DNA of 10,680 nt from Nitrososphaerales archaeon TH526 (GCA_014523665.1 JAATVR010000332.1:1-10680); one strand, 5' to 3'. Shown: positions 1 through 6,911, counted from the first letter of the stretch. Notes: generated by a model not told the origin, from the sequence alone. Translations and numbers: made by a program.

Positions 1-2
1 AT

Positions 3-779
3 AAGCGAGTAATTTATAGAAGTAGGACTGAATCAACTCTCGCAAAATTGCTATCGTTTTTGGATCATGAATTTGAATATGACGTGATTTTCCCAGGAAT
101 GACTAATGGTAAACCAGTAGCTGTAGACTTCAGAACTAAAAACAAGTATATCGAGGTAATTGATTCAGAGATGGATCTCCAGAAATTCAAGACTATAAAA
201 CAGAAATATCCTGACGTTGACATCATTGCTATAGGATCATCAAAATATCTTGCAAAGGTAGACGAACTAGAATCAGTCTTCGTGTACGATTCACATCATG
301 GTGAAACTAGCTCTATTTTTATCGAGGATCCTTCACTAGCATTTGATTACGCACATATTCTTCCCTTAGTCGAGAAATGTTCTATACTACATGGGCATAC
401 ATCAAATGTGATGGTGGAGATAATAGGTACAACAAGAAATAACCTTGTGATAGATTTTGCGGATGCCAAACGGATCATTAAGCAAACCTTGAATTTAATG
501 GACCACAAGTTCTTCATATGTAAGAAATATGTTGTAAAAGAGGACGAGAAGCACTATTTTGTTTCCTTCAAAGGTCTACAAGGGGATTTCAATTTACAGT
601 TACCGAAGGCTACGACATTTATGTTATCAGGTGAGGCAACAGTTGAAAATCTATCAACCGAAATAATACGGCTGCTCGCTCCACAGATGCCAGCCAATAT
701 TGATGCGTTGGGAGTGTATATTTACGAGGGAACCAATAAGGGTGCCCACATTATATGTGGAATTGATAGAAGGCCTTGA
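3..779 (+). CDS. PTPS/QueD-family protein with N-terminal nuclease-like domain (5' partial)
   Basis: The frame is open to the left edge, so the true start lies upstream; the TTG at 48 is internal to a conserved-looking stretch and is not the start. The C-terminal half carries the full active-site set of the 6-pyruvoyl/6-carboxy-tetrahydropterin synthase family: the first zinc His in an AH pair (codon 354), Cys-x3-His-Gly-His supplying the other zinc ligands (HGH at 390-398), IDF, the catalytic Asp-His pair in MDH (501-506), the pterin-binding Glu of ATVENL (codon 645) and the Glu of YEG near the end (codon 726). The family acts on dihydroneopterin triphosphate, for example to make the preQ0 precursor of archaeosine in tRNA. 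The N-terminal half (3-300) reads YRSRTE, then VDF, then YIEV and a lysine-rich helix, an order typical of PD-(D/E)XK nuclease folds; that part is inference. The PTPS half is secure, but its exact product (QueD versus another PTPS) is not. The stop is TGA at 777-779. Confidence 0.85.
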   Translation, partial: KRVIYRSRTESTLAKLLSFLDHEFEYDVIFPGMTNGKPVAVDFRTKNKYIEVIDSEMDLQKFKTIKQKYPDVDIIAIGSSKYLAKVDELESVFVYDSHHGETSSIFIEDPSLAFDYAHILPLVEKCSILHGHTSNVMVEIIGTTRNNLVIDFADAKRIIKQTLNLMDHKFFICKKYVVKEDEKHYFVSFKGLQGDFNLQLPKATTFMLSGEATVENLSTEIIRLLAPQMPANIDALGVYIYEGTNKGAHIICGIDRRP

Positions 780-792
780 TAGGCGTCAAGAT

Positions 793-957
793 TTAAAGGC
801 ATAAGATAATTAAGATTTCTGGCACCTTGATCACCTTGTTATGGTTTGAAAACCACATGTTTGAATAACACTCCCCTAGGGTTGATTCCCCATACTGAAT
901 GAAGTATAGCCCCAAAATACCATTCTCTGTAGATGCCACGATCTTAAATGAATACAT
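793..957 (-). CDS. Possible 54-aa ORF, unrecognised
   Basis: An ATG at 957-955 opens a 54-codon frame ending in TAA (795-793). The peptide begins MYSFKIVAST and ends hydrophobic (EILIILCL). No family is recognised. It lies antiparallel between the PTPS-like gene and the acyl-CoA synthetase gene. A weak A/T element (TTATTAT on this strand near 991-997) could serve as promoter. Open frames of about 50 codons arise by chance in this AT-rich DNA (another occurs at 4748-4891), so this is only a candidate. Confidence 0.2.
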   Translation of the reverse strand: MYSFKIVASTENGILGLYFIQYGESTLGECYSNMWFSNHNKVIKVPEILIILCL

Positions 958-1012
958 TGTGTTTGGAGTAGCCCAATCTCACGCTGCCAATAATAAGTGA
1001 CGAACAAATGCA

Positions 1013-1018
1013 TTTATA
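1013..1018 (+). promoter_or_regulatory. TATA box of the acyl-CoA synthetase gene
   Basis: TTTATA is centred about 31 nt before the ATG at 1047. With the usual archaeal spacing of about 26 nt, transcription would start only a few bases before the ATG, giving a leaderless or near-leaderless mRNA. No Shine-Dalgarno-like sequence precedes the ATG, which fits. Confidence 0.5.
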
Positions 1019-1046
1019 ACTATCCTTCTAGGTTTTTACCTCTAGT

Positions 1047-3164
1047 ATGGCAGATGAGGGATCCCACCGTGTATTTCTGTCGCCTTCCTCCATAGCAGTA
1101 ATTGGTGCGTCAGAAAAACCCGGCGTAGGGAGGGCAATATTTTCTAACATACAGAGAGGTTATAAGGGAAAGATCTATCCGGTTACTCCTTTAAATCCTA
1201 CTGTTTTCGACTTGAAGGCCTATAAGAGCGTACTAGATATTCCTGACGATATTGATCTTGCTGTCGTCGCGACTCCGAATAAAACTGTGCCTTCTGTCAT
1301 TGAGGAAGTCGGAAAGAAAAGAATTAAGGGCGCAATAATAGTGACCGCAGGATTTAAGGAGGTTGACAGTGAGGGTGCCAAACTAGAGAAAGAAGTCGGG
1401 GAGATAGGTGCGAAATACGGAACAAGAATTATTGGTCCAAATTGTTTAGGAATAATGAGCCTTTCCCCTGGGAATATGATGAATGCCACTTTTCTCAAGA
1501 TTACTCCTAAGCATGGAGGGATTGCTTTGGTGTCGCAAAGCGGTGCAATTTGTGCTGCCACGGTAGAAGATGCCATCGCGCAAGGAATAGGATTTTCAAA
1601 AGTTGTTAGTATGGGAAACAAAGTTGATATGGACGAAAATGATGTGTTGGAACTCTTAGCCGACGACGCAGAAACACGGGTAATCGTGATGTATCTGGAA
1701 GATATTCACGATGCGAAGAAATTCATGAAGATAGCCAAGAAGATAACCAAGGAATGCGAGAAGCCTATCATTGTTCTTAAATCCGGAAGAACCCCTGAAG
1801 GCGCAAAAGCGGCAATGTCCCACACTGGGGCTCTGATGGGATCAGACGAAGCATATGATGCGTTATTTGATCAGTCAGGAGTTATTCGTGTAGATACGAT
1901 GCAAAGTCTATTCGAATTAGCAACTGCATTTTCGAAGCAATTAGTTCCAACCAAAGACTCGGGGGTTGCCATAGTGTCAAACGCAGGAGGACCAGCTATA
2001 ATTTCTACCGATATATGTGCTGAATTTCGCTTGAAAATGGCAGACCTATCTGCTTCAAAAGATGTAATTTCAAAGGTCATTCCCCATCATGGATCGGCCA
2101 GAAATCCCGTTGATATAGTTGGAGACGCTGATTACAAGAGATTCGAGAAAGTATTGGTTGAATTGCTGTCCAACAGTAACGTTGGAGCAATAGTAACAAT
2201 GTGTACTCCGTCTGCGACTCTAGACTATACTGAACTCGCAAGGACTATCGTAAACACTTCAAAAGGAACAAAGATAACAATGCTAGCTGCTCTAATGGGT
2301 TTAGCAGAGGGTGAGGAAAACAAGAAAGTATTGTCTGATGGGGATATCCCGCATTTTATGTACGCTGAACCAGCTATACAAACACTTGCAACAATGTATA
2401 AATTCAGAGAGTGGCTCTCAAGAGAGGAAGAACCGCCAAAGAACTTCCAAGTAGATGTTGACAAGGTAACAAAGATTTTCGATCACGTTAAGAGAGAGGG
2501 ACGGTCCAACTTATTGGAAGAGGAAGGGTACGAAGTTCTCCAAGCTTACGGTTTTCAAACACCAAAGAGCTACTTGGCAAAAAGCGAAGATGAATGTGCT
2601 GAGGCGGCAAAGAACATTGGATATCCTCTGGTTATGAAAATAGTCTCACCCCAGATCATTCACAAGTCTGATGCAGGGGGCGTCAAGATTGGCCTGGCTA
2701 GTGAACAAGAAGTAAGAAAGGGTTACAACGATATCATCGGAAATATACGAAAATACAATAAGGATGCATCAATACAAGGGATTTTAGTTCAGGAAATGGT
2801 CAGATCCGGTAAAGAGACTATTATCGGTGCCAAACGCGATCCTTTGTTCGGTCCATTATTAATGTTTGGTCTTGGGGGCATTTATGTAGAAGTTCTCAAA
2901 GATGTTACGTTTAGAATAGCCCCTATAACAGAAAAAGACGCCGCTGAGATGATCGAGTCGATAAAGTCGATCAAATTACTGAAGGGAGCGAGGGGCGAGA
3001 AACCCTCAGACTTGAAGGCCTTAGCTGAGAATCTTCAGAGATTATCGCAGTTAGTAACTGATTTTCCGGAAATAGAGGAGTTTGACATGAATCCACTACT
3101 GGTGTTCGAAGAAGGAGCTGGAACAAGGGCAGTAGACGTAAGAATTGGCCTAGCTAAAAAGTAG
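1047..3164 (+). CDS. ADP-forming acyl-CoA synthetase, alpha-beta fusion (3HP- or 4HB-CoA synthetase candidate)
   Basis: A 705-residue NDP-forming acyl-CoA synthetase: carboxylate + ATP + CoA to acyl-CoA + ADP + Pi. Domains in order are an N-terminal CoA-binding Rossmann domain (VIGASEKPGVGR from residue 18), the succinyl-CoA-synthetase-like ligase domains with the catalytic phospho-His in SHTGALMGSD (His259), and a C-terminal ATP-grasp (beta) domain from about residue 489, with the second conserved His in IIHKSDAGGV (His539) and the DMNP motif near the end (680-683). The length of about 700 aa fits the fused family. In Thaumarchaeota such fused enzymes serve as 3-hydroxypropionyl-CoA and 4-hydroxybutyryl-CoA synthetases of the carbon-fixation cycle; which one this is, or whether it is a general acetyl-CoA synthetase, cannot be decided here. 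It stands alone, with its own TATA box and a T-rich 3' region. The start is the ATG best placed for the TATA box and the Rossmann motif. Confidence 0.93.
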   Translation: MADEGSHRVFLSPSSIAVIGASEKPGVGRAIFSNIQRGYKGKIYPVTPLNPTVFDLKAYKSVLDIPDDIDLAVVATPNKTVPSVIEEVGKKRIKGAIIVTAGFKEVDSEGAKLEKEVGEIGAKYGTRIIGPNCLGIMSLSPGNMMNATFLKITPKHGGIALVSQSGAICAATVEDAIAQGIGFSKVVSMGNKVDMDENDVLELLADDAETRVIVMYLEDIHDAKKFMKIAKKITKECEKPIIVLKSGRTPEGAKAAMSHTGALMGSDEAYDALFDQSGVIRVDTMQSLFELATAFSKQLVPTKDSGVAIVSNAGGPAIISTDICAEFRLKMADLSASKDVISKVIPHHGSARNPVDIVGDADYKRFEKVLVELLSNSNVGAIVTMCTPSATLDYTELARTIVNTSKGTKITMLAALMGLAEGEENKKVLSDGDIPHFMYAEPAIQTLATMYKFREWLSREEEPPKNFQVDVDKVTKIFDHVKREGRSNLLEEEGYEVLQAYGFQTPKSYLAKSEDECAEAAKNIGYPLVMKIVSPQIIHKSDAGGVKIGLASEQEVRKGYNDIIGNIRKYNKDASIQGILVQEMVRSGKETIIGAKRDPLFGPLLMFGLGGIYVEVLKDVTFRIAPITEKDAAEMIESIKSIKLLKGARGEKPSDLKALAENLQRLSQLVTDFPEIEEFDMNPLLVFEEGAGTRAVDVRIGLAKK

Positions 3165-3201
3165 TCCAATCGGGCGCAGTTAAAGTCAGTACCATCCTAG
3201 T

Positions 3202-3223
3202 TTTATCTTTATTCTCAGATAAA
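3202..3223 (+). terminator. Weak hairpin / T-rich end of the acyl-CoA synthetase transcript
   Basis: The inverted arms TTTATCT (3202-3208) and AGATAAA (3217-3223) flank an 8-nt loop, inside a T-rich run starting at 3201 and about 40 nt after the stop. Archaeal termination relies mainly on T-rich stretches, so the hairpin itself may be incidental. Confidence 0.3.
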
Positions 3224-3297
3224 GGAAGAGCAAGGATCTAATAATCAAATACACCTTATTCTTAGTTAGCCTTCTGATCCTCATTATTCGATATCTG

Positions 3298-3432
3298 ATG
3301 AATGACATTCCGGTGCTTTTGATCCCTATTTTATCTACTTTCAATATAATGATATCGCCGACCGACATGCTGACCCAGTTTGCTGTAAACATAATAACCA
3401 CCCTATTTGGAGTGCAAGATCCATCTGACTAG
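3298..3432 (+). CDS. Possible small hydrophobic protein, or N-terminal piece of the broken downstream gene
   Basis: From the ATG at 3298 a 44-codon frame ends at TAG 3430-3432. The same frame is open back to 3223, adding a further hydrophobic run (TLFLVSLLILIIRYL) but no standard start codon. The whole stretch would encode about three hydrophobic segments, ending in the polar tail GVQDPSD. The next gene's frame continues immediately after the TAG with an acidic stretch (NDDEIDDDFDEVF). So this is either an independent small membrane protein or the front of a once longer gene cut by a nonsense codon. No family is recognised, and hydrophobic translations can arise by chance in T-rich DNA. Confidence 0.3.
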   Translation: MNDIPVLLIPILSTFNIMISPTDMLTQFAVNIITTLFGVQDPSD

Positions 3433-4566
3433 AATGACGACGAGATTGACGACGATTTTGACGAAGTCTTTGACAATCCTGACAAACATTTACATAGAAG
3501 AAATGGTAATAATAATGTATTAGAAGAATTGACACAAGGATTGCCTAACTATACAAGAAAGGAGATCGTTACAAGATGGCTCGAAGGTGAACAAAGGGAC
3601 AAAATTGCTGCCGGTATGGAATTAGGAGCTGGGACCCTCTCTGCTATTGTCTCCGAATGGAAGGTAGAAATCGGCATTCCGACTGCTGATTCACTCAGAC
3701 ATTTTTCGACTGAACTAAGGAGGCTGGGAGTTACCGCATCGCAATGCGTCTTAGGTTGCAGAATTCTCGGTGTGCTCGGAAAAATAGGGATAGATGAAGA
3801 AAATCTCGAATCATTTGCTTTTCATCTGTACCAAAGTTGCCAGCGTAAGGACATAATGCCTGAGGCGATTGTTGAATGCTCGCAGGAGATTCTCTCCTTA
3901 TCTAAAACCGAAAAGATTCCAATTTCACGAATTCCGCAATATGTTGAGAAGATGATCGCAGGGCGATATTGTTTGTTGGAACAATATTGTTAAGGGATAT
4001 ACGAAAGCCCTGTCCAACATGAATGAGGATCTGCTTCAATATGGTGGCCTAGTGAATGCGAAGAACATCTTGATTCAAAAGTGGAAGCATTGAGGTTGGA
4101 AAACGAAGAGCTATTAGCTAAGATTAAAGTGTTAAGAGAAGAAGGTAATAAAATATCTTTACGCATAGGATTTAATATGTCTCATGGAATAAAAATAATT
4201 CAGGCTTTTTTGAAGGATTTGGAGACAAAAATTATTGAATCGAATAAGGCCACCGATGCGTCTCTTCAAATTATGAAGCATCAATCATTGTCCATTGCTG
4301 AACAAGCGGTAAAGAACATTCAAACGCTCGACACCAATACTAAACAACAGATGGATCTCTTTCAGAAGATTGGAGCTACTGCAGAATTCTCTCCTCTCAT
4401 TAAAGCCGCAAGAGGACAATATGTTGATCTTGAAGAATTGAAAGGATCTGTTATTAGGGCTATGGGCATAATGCATTCCAAACTGAATTACATGCTGAAT
4501 AATGGGACAAATGACGCGTTGCAGAAAGCAATTGAGAGCCTAGAATCAGAAATACTTGTCCCGTGA
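3433..4566 (+). pseudogene. Broken helix-turn-helix / coiled-coil protein gene of Nitrososphaerales type
   Basis: Three pieces of one protein lie in alternating frames. Frame A (3433-3990) gives an acidic, Asn-rich lead, then LPNYTRKEIVTRWLEGE and a helix-turn-helix (RDKIAAGMELGAGTLSAI, 3595-3660), a helical middle and KIPISRIPQYVEKM, ending at TAA 3991-3993. The +1 frame continues sensibly from about 3992 to 4070 (GYTKALSNMNEDLLQYGGL). The original frame then resumes around 4060 and runs to TGA 4564-4566 with a heptad-rich coiled coil (VEALRLENEELLAKIKVL) and a helical tail containing YVDLEELKGSVIRAMGIM. Frame A alone hits TAA at 3991 and TGA at 4024. No ATG start exists before the HTH; TTG 3529 is the first possible one. 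From memory the order (HTH, helical linker, coiled coil, C-terminal helices) matches a multicopy family of soil thaumarchaea of unknown function, but that was not checked by search. A sequencing error or programmed frameshifting is a less likely explanation. Confidence 0.65.
3966..3991. repeat. 8-bp inverted repeat plus direct copy at the frame-break of the pseudogene
   Basis: ATATTGTT (3966-3973) is followed after 6 nt by its reverse complement AACAATAT (3980-3987), and the same ATATTGTT recurs directly at 3984-3991. It sits exactly where frame A of the HTH-coiled-coil gene runs into its stop. It may mark a small duplication or an excision scar, or be coincidental. Confidence 0.4.
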
Positions 4567-4668
4567 AGGCTTGGCCACCATTATTTCATATATATGGCCA
4601 GATATCGACAACAGCGGAAACACGATGAGCATCTCTTAAGGGCATAAAAGAGATCCCAACAAAAAATT

Positions 4669-4776
4669 ATGACAATAATAATCCTTGCCGTACATTAGGC
4701 CCAATATTATTGCTACCTCGGCACTGCTTCTCTAGCCACTTTCCTGGTCATAGGTAACAGTTTTCTATGTAGTTAA
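4669..4776 (+). pseudogene. Possible relic of a small secreted or membrane protein
   Basis: ATG 4669 opens MTIIILAVH and stops at TAG 4696. The same frame then continues through a hydrophobic stretch (TASLATFLVIGNSF) to TAA 4774-4776. A TATA-like ATAAAA lies about 20-25 nt before the ATG. The pattern resembles a decayed signal peptide or transmembrane gene, but it is short and could be chance. Confidence 0.2.
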
Positions 4777-5329
4777 TAAAAATGATCCCTGCACAACTAT
4801 CAAGTTCTTTTTTTTCATTATTGATCCACAGAAGAATAAAGTCTCGACCTCGGCAGCGGCTGCTCTTCCTACAAAGGATAGAGTGAATCATTTACATTTT
4901 TTCGTGTCAATGAATACGTAAGTAATTTATAGCATTCAATCCCTGAGCACTCAAAACTTACATCATTTGGTGACTGCCACTTAAGGATATAATTCAATAA
5001 TTTTTAATTCGTTTATACTATATTTTCAACCACAAATATGATAGTACACATCCAATATTAGGTACGTACGATATCCGATTCGAGTTAAACTGATTACTAA
5101 TTTGAACTATGTTCATTGATCTGCTATTTCGAATATTTCAATCGGAAGTATTTGTTTCTTAAACATAATCATGTGATACGTTACCAATATAGCATATTTA
5201 AGAATGATATTCTATAGTTTCAAGTCAAGGGCATCAACGTGACTTACATAGCAAATTACATACGTCATAGTTGTCACCATGGATTATCTCATCTAGGATC
5301 TATGAAATTTTGAACCCAGCTTGAAATAG

Positions 5330-5337
5330 TATATATA
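5330..5337 (+). promoter_or_regulatory. TATA box of the SerA-like gene
   Basis: TATATATA is centred 26 nt before the ATG at 5360, the canonical archaeal TATA-to-start distance. The mRNA would therefore begin at or very near the ATG (leaderless). The A-rich GAAATAG just upstream could serve as the TFB-recognition element. Confidence 0.65.
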
Positions 5338-5359
5338 GGCTAGTAGTTGCCTGACCATT

Positions 5360-6295
5360 ATGAGCGGTGTATGGAAAGTTCTTGTCTGTGACTCAATTGA
5401 TAAGATAGGCGTTGAGATATTATCTAAGGCCGGAATGATTGTTGATTATCAGCCAGATATAGCGCTTGAAAAACTCATGTCTCTTGTTAGTGATTACGAT
5501 GTTTTGGTTGTGAGGAGCAGAACGAATGTTTCTAAAGACGTAATTGAAAATGGAAATTCTCTTAAGGTCATAGCACGTGTTGGCGTCGGACTGGATAATG
5601 TTGATACCAACTATGCGAAAAGTAAGAACATACAAGTCATAAATGCTCAAGAAGCCGCAACAATCGCAGTGTCAGAATTGGTCATCGGTTCCATGATATC
5701 GTTGGCCCGCCTTATTCCATACGCCCACTCTGAATTGTCAAAAGGAAATTGGATCAAAAAGTCCCTGATGGGAACGGAACTGAGTGGTAAGTATCTGGGC
5801 ATCGTCGGCGTAGGGAATATAGGGAGAAATGTAGGGCGCATTGCTAGAGCATTAAGAATGAATATCATCGGTTATGATATTTACCCAATTAGCAGAGAAT
5901 ACATCAATGAAGTTAGCATGATTAATGCTGATTTAAATACACTAGTTGAAAGTTCCGATTTCATAACTATCCATGTTCCGCTATCGTCCGATACCTACCA
6001 TCTTTTTGATAAGAAGCTTCTATCTAGAATGAAAAAGTCAGGCTACATTATCAATACTTCAAGAGGAGGGATTGTGGATGAAATCGCTTTGCATGACCTT
6101 TTGAAAGATCAAAAAATTGCTGGAGCAGGACTGGATGTTTTTGAGATCGAGCCACCGACTAATAGAAAATTCTTAGAAATGCCCAATGTTTTAGGTACCC
6201 CTCATATCGGTGCTCAAACCAAAGAAGCACAGGGATTGGCAGCGAGAGTGATCGCTGAGAAACTCATCCACAGATTTCAGGAGATGTCCATTTGA
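5360..6295 (+). CDS. serA: D-3-phosphoglycerate dehydrogenase-like D-2-hydroxyacid dehydrogenase
   Basis: A 311-residue NAD-dependent D-2-hydroxyacid dehydrogenase, closest in pattern to phosphoglycerate dehydrogenase, which oxidises 3-phosphoglycerate to 3-phosphohydroxypyruvate for serine synthesis. Visible motifs are VRSRT (51-55) and GVGLDNVD (75-82) in the substrate domain, the nucleotide-binding GVGNIG (150-155) followed by Asp173 (NAD rather than NADP preference), and the catalytic triad Arg235 (NTSRGG), Glu264 (FEIEPP) and His282 (GTPHIGAQT). There is no C-terminal ACT or ASB regulatory domain, so it is the short form seen in many archaea and not expected to be inhibited by serine through an ACT domain. 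The ATG at 5360 is fixed by the TATA spacing. It is a single gene; the next gene converges from the opposite strand. Another 2-hydroxyacid substrate (glyoxylate or hydroxypyruvate) cannot be excluded. Confidence 0.88.
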   Translation: MSGVWKVLVCDSIDKIGVEILSKAGMIVDYQPDIALEKLMSLVSDYDVLVVRSRTNVSKDVIENGNSLKVIARVGVGLDNVDTNYAKSKNIQVINAQEAATIAVSELVIGSMISLARLIPYAHSELSKGNWIKKSLMGTELSGKYLGIVGVGNIGRNVGRIARALRMNIIGYDIYPISREYINEVSMINADLNTLVESSDFITIHVPLSSDTYHLFDKKLLSRMKKSGYIINTSRGGIVDEIALHDLLKDQKIAGAGLDVFEIEPPTNRKFLEMPNVLGTPHIGAQTKEAQGLAARVIAEKLIHRFQEMSI

Positions 6296-6372
6296 CAATG
6301 ATAAAAATGAAATTGGTCTCGATTTGCCTGTCGTGGGTCTATGGTTGGACGTTGCGTTAAAGACTTGTAAAA

Positions 6373-6690
6373 CTACATCTTATATTTTCGTATAGTAGAC
6401 ATTGTACTATCAGCCAACTTTAGTGTGAAAGCTCCTGCATCGTCAGTAGAAATATGAGATAATTCCTCTAGAAATTTGGCCTTGTCTTTACCTCTTTCAT
6501 ATACTCCTGCTGATTCCTTGATACAAAGAGGGAATTTTTGCATTCTAAACCCATTTGATATGAGATAACTTACAAAGCTCCTATAAGCATTAATGTCATA
6601 CCAATCGATTCCCCTCTCTTCACAAAACATGATCCACACATCGATAGTATTTTGAAAAAGTGCTTTTGATCGAAGCAAATCCAGCGCCAT
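6373..6690 (-). CDS. Hypothetical protein, 105 aa
   Basis: The frame runs from ATG 6690-6688 to its stop at 6375-6373, with an in-frame stop shortly upstream of the ATG. The protein is soluble and mostly helical: MALDLLRSKALFQNTIDVW, then FCEERGIDWYDINAYRSFVSYL, with a charged middle (YERGKDKAKFLEEL) and basic end (STIRKYKM). The spacing of W, FC and FVSYL recalls the SAM-like N-terminal DNA-binding domain of tyrosine recombinases, but no catalytic domain follows, so it would be a fragment or a stand-alone domain; this is a weak resemblance. A TATA-like CTTATATT (6710-6703) lies only about 16 nt from the ATG, too close for the usual spacing; TTTATTGAATTTAT further up is an alternative. It converges with the SerA-like gene. 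Confidence 0.5.
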   Translation of the reverse strand: MALDLLRSKALFQNTIDVWIMFCEERGIDWYDINAYRSFVSYLISNGFRMQKFPLCIKESAGVYERGKDKAKFLEELSHISTDDAGAFTLKLADSTMSTIRKYKM

Positions 6691-6787
6691 TGATAAATTA
6701 CGAATATAAGTAGTGTCTCACGGTTTATTGAATTTATCCATAACAAAAATAAATGCTATAACATGCAATAAAATGATGAGGCAACCA

Positions 6788-6829
6788 GGCTCTGCTAGCA
6801 TCGTCAAACCCAATTTGAGGAGCAGAGTC
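6788..6829. repeat. 9-bp hairpin-forming inverted repeat
   Basis: GGCTCTGCT (6788-6796) pairs with AGCAGAGTC (6821-6829) with one G-T wobble and a 24-nt loop. It lies in the divergent spacer between the 6690 (-) and 6944 (+) genes, upstream of the TATA box of the latter. Confidence 0.5.
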
Positions 6830-6834
6830 GCTTC

Positions 6835-6905
6835 ATCCTCCTTTCAAATAGTGAGGTCTTCCGCTTTCGAGACCACCTCTTTCACATAATCATCATAAGG
6901 AGGAT
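6835..6905. repeat. Perfect 9-bp inverted repeat enclosing a second hairpin
   Basis: ATCCTCCTT (6835-6843) and AAGGAGGAT (6897-6905) are exact reverse complements. Inside them GGTCT (6855-6859) and AGACC (6870-6874) form a 5-bp stem with a 10-nt loop. Together with the neighbouring 6788-6829 hairpin this could be a folded RNA or a protein-binding DNA element. The GGAGG in the right arm is 41 nt from the next ATG and upstream of its TATA box, so it is not a ribosome binding site. Confidence 0.45.
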
Positions 6906-6911
6906 TGAACA

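Larger units (their letters stand above)
4567..5359. other. Long spacer, no convincing gene
   Basis: This is 793 nt of AT-rich DNA between the broken HTH gene and the SerA-like gene. No frame over 60 codons was found, and no tRNA T-arm or C/D-box pair was found by eye. Weak items: a frame from ATG 4669 to TAA 4776 broken by TAG at 4696, which would encode a hydrophobic segment (GTASLATFLVIGN); an open frame at 4754-4919 with an alanine run (STSAAAALPTKD) and no start; and a palindrome GTACGTAC at 5062-5069. The last 30 nt hold the promoter of the next gene. Confidence 0.6.

Noticed and set aside
48..50. TTG 48 as the start of the PTPS-like gene.
   Set aside because: The same frame is open to the window edge and encodes nuclease-like conserved residues (YRSRTE) before it, so the gene begins further upstream.
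820..900. tRNA-like pieces: TGGTT-TGAA-AACCA stem and GGGTTGATTCCCC.
   Set aside because: The loop is not a TTCRANY T-loop, there is no D-arm and no acceptor pairing.
4748..4891. 47-codon minus-strand ORF from ATG 4891.
   Set aside because: Cys- and Arg-rich without a recognisable pattern, and competing frames are open on the other strand; used as a gauge of chance ORFs.
5062..5069. GTACGTAC palindrome as an operator.
   Set aside because: It is a single short palindrome nearly 300 nt from the next start with no second copy; expected by chance.
6772..6830. Possible C/D-box guide RNA starting at ATGATGA (6773).
   Set aside because: No CTGA D box follows within 70 nt on this strand, and the minus-strand ATGATGA at 6889-6895 also lacks one.
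6899..6903. GGAGG as a ribosome binding site for the gene at 6944.
   Set aside because: It is 41 nt from the ATG and upstream of the TATA box, so it is not in the mRNA; it is one arm of the inverted repeat.
6835..6911. Possible H/ACA guide RNA (stem, pocket, inner stem, then ACA at 6909).
   Set aside because: The distance from the inner stem to ACA is about twice the usual 14-16 nt, and the inner stem is short; left as an unexplained structure.
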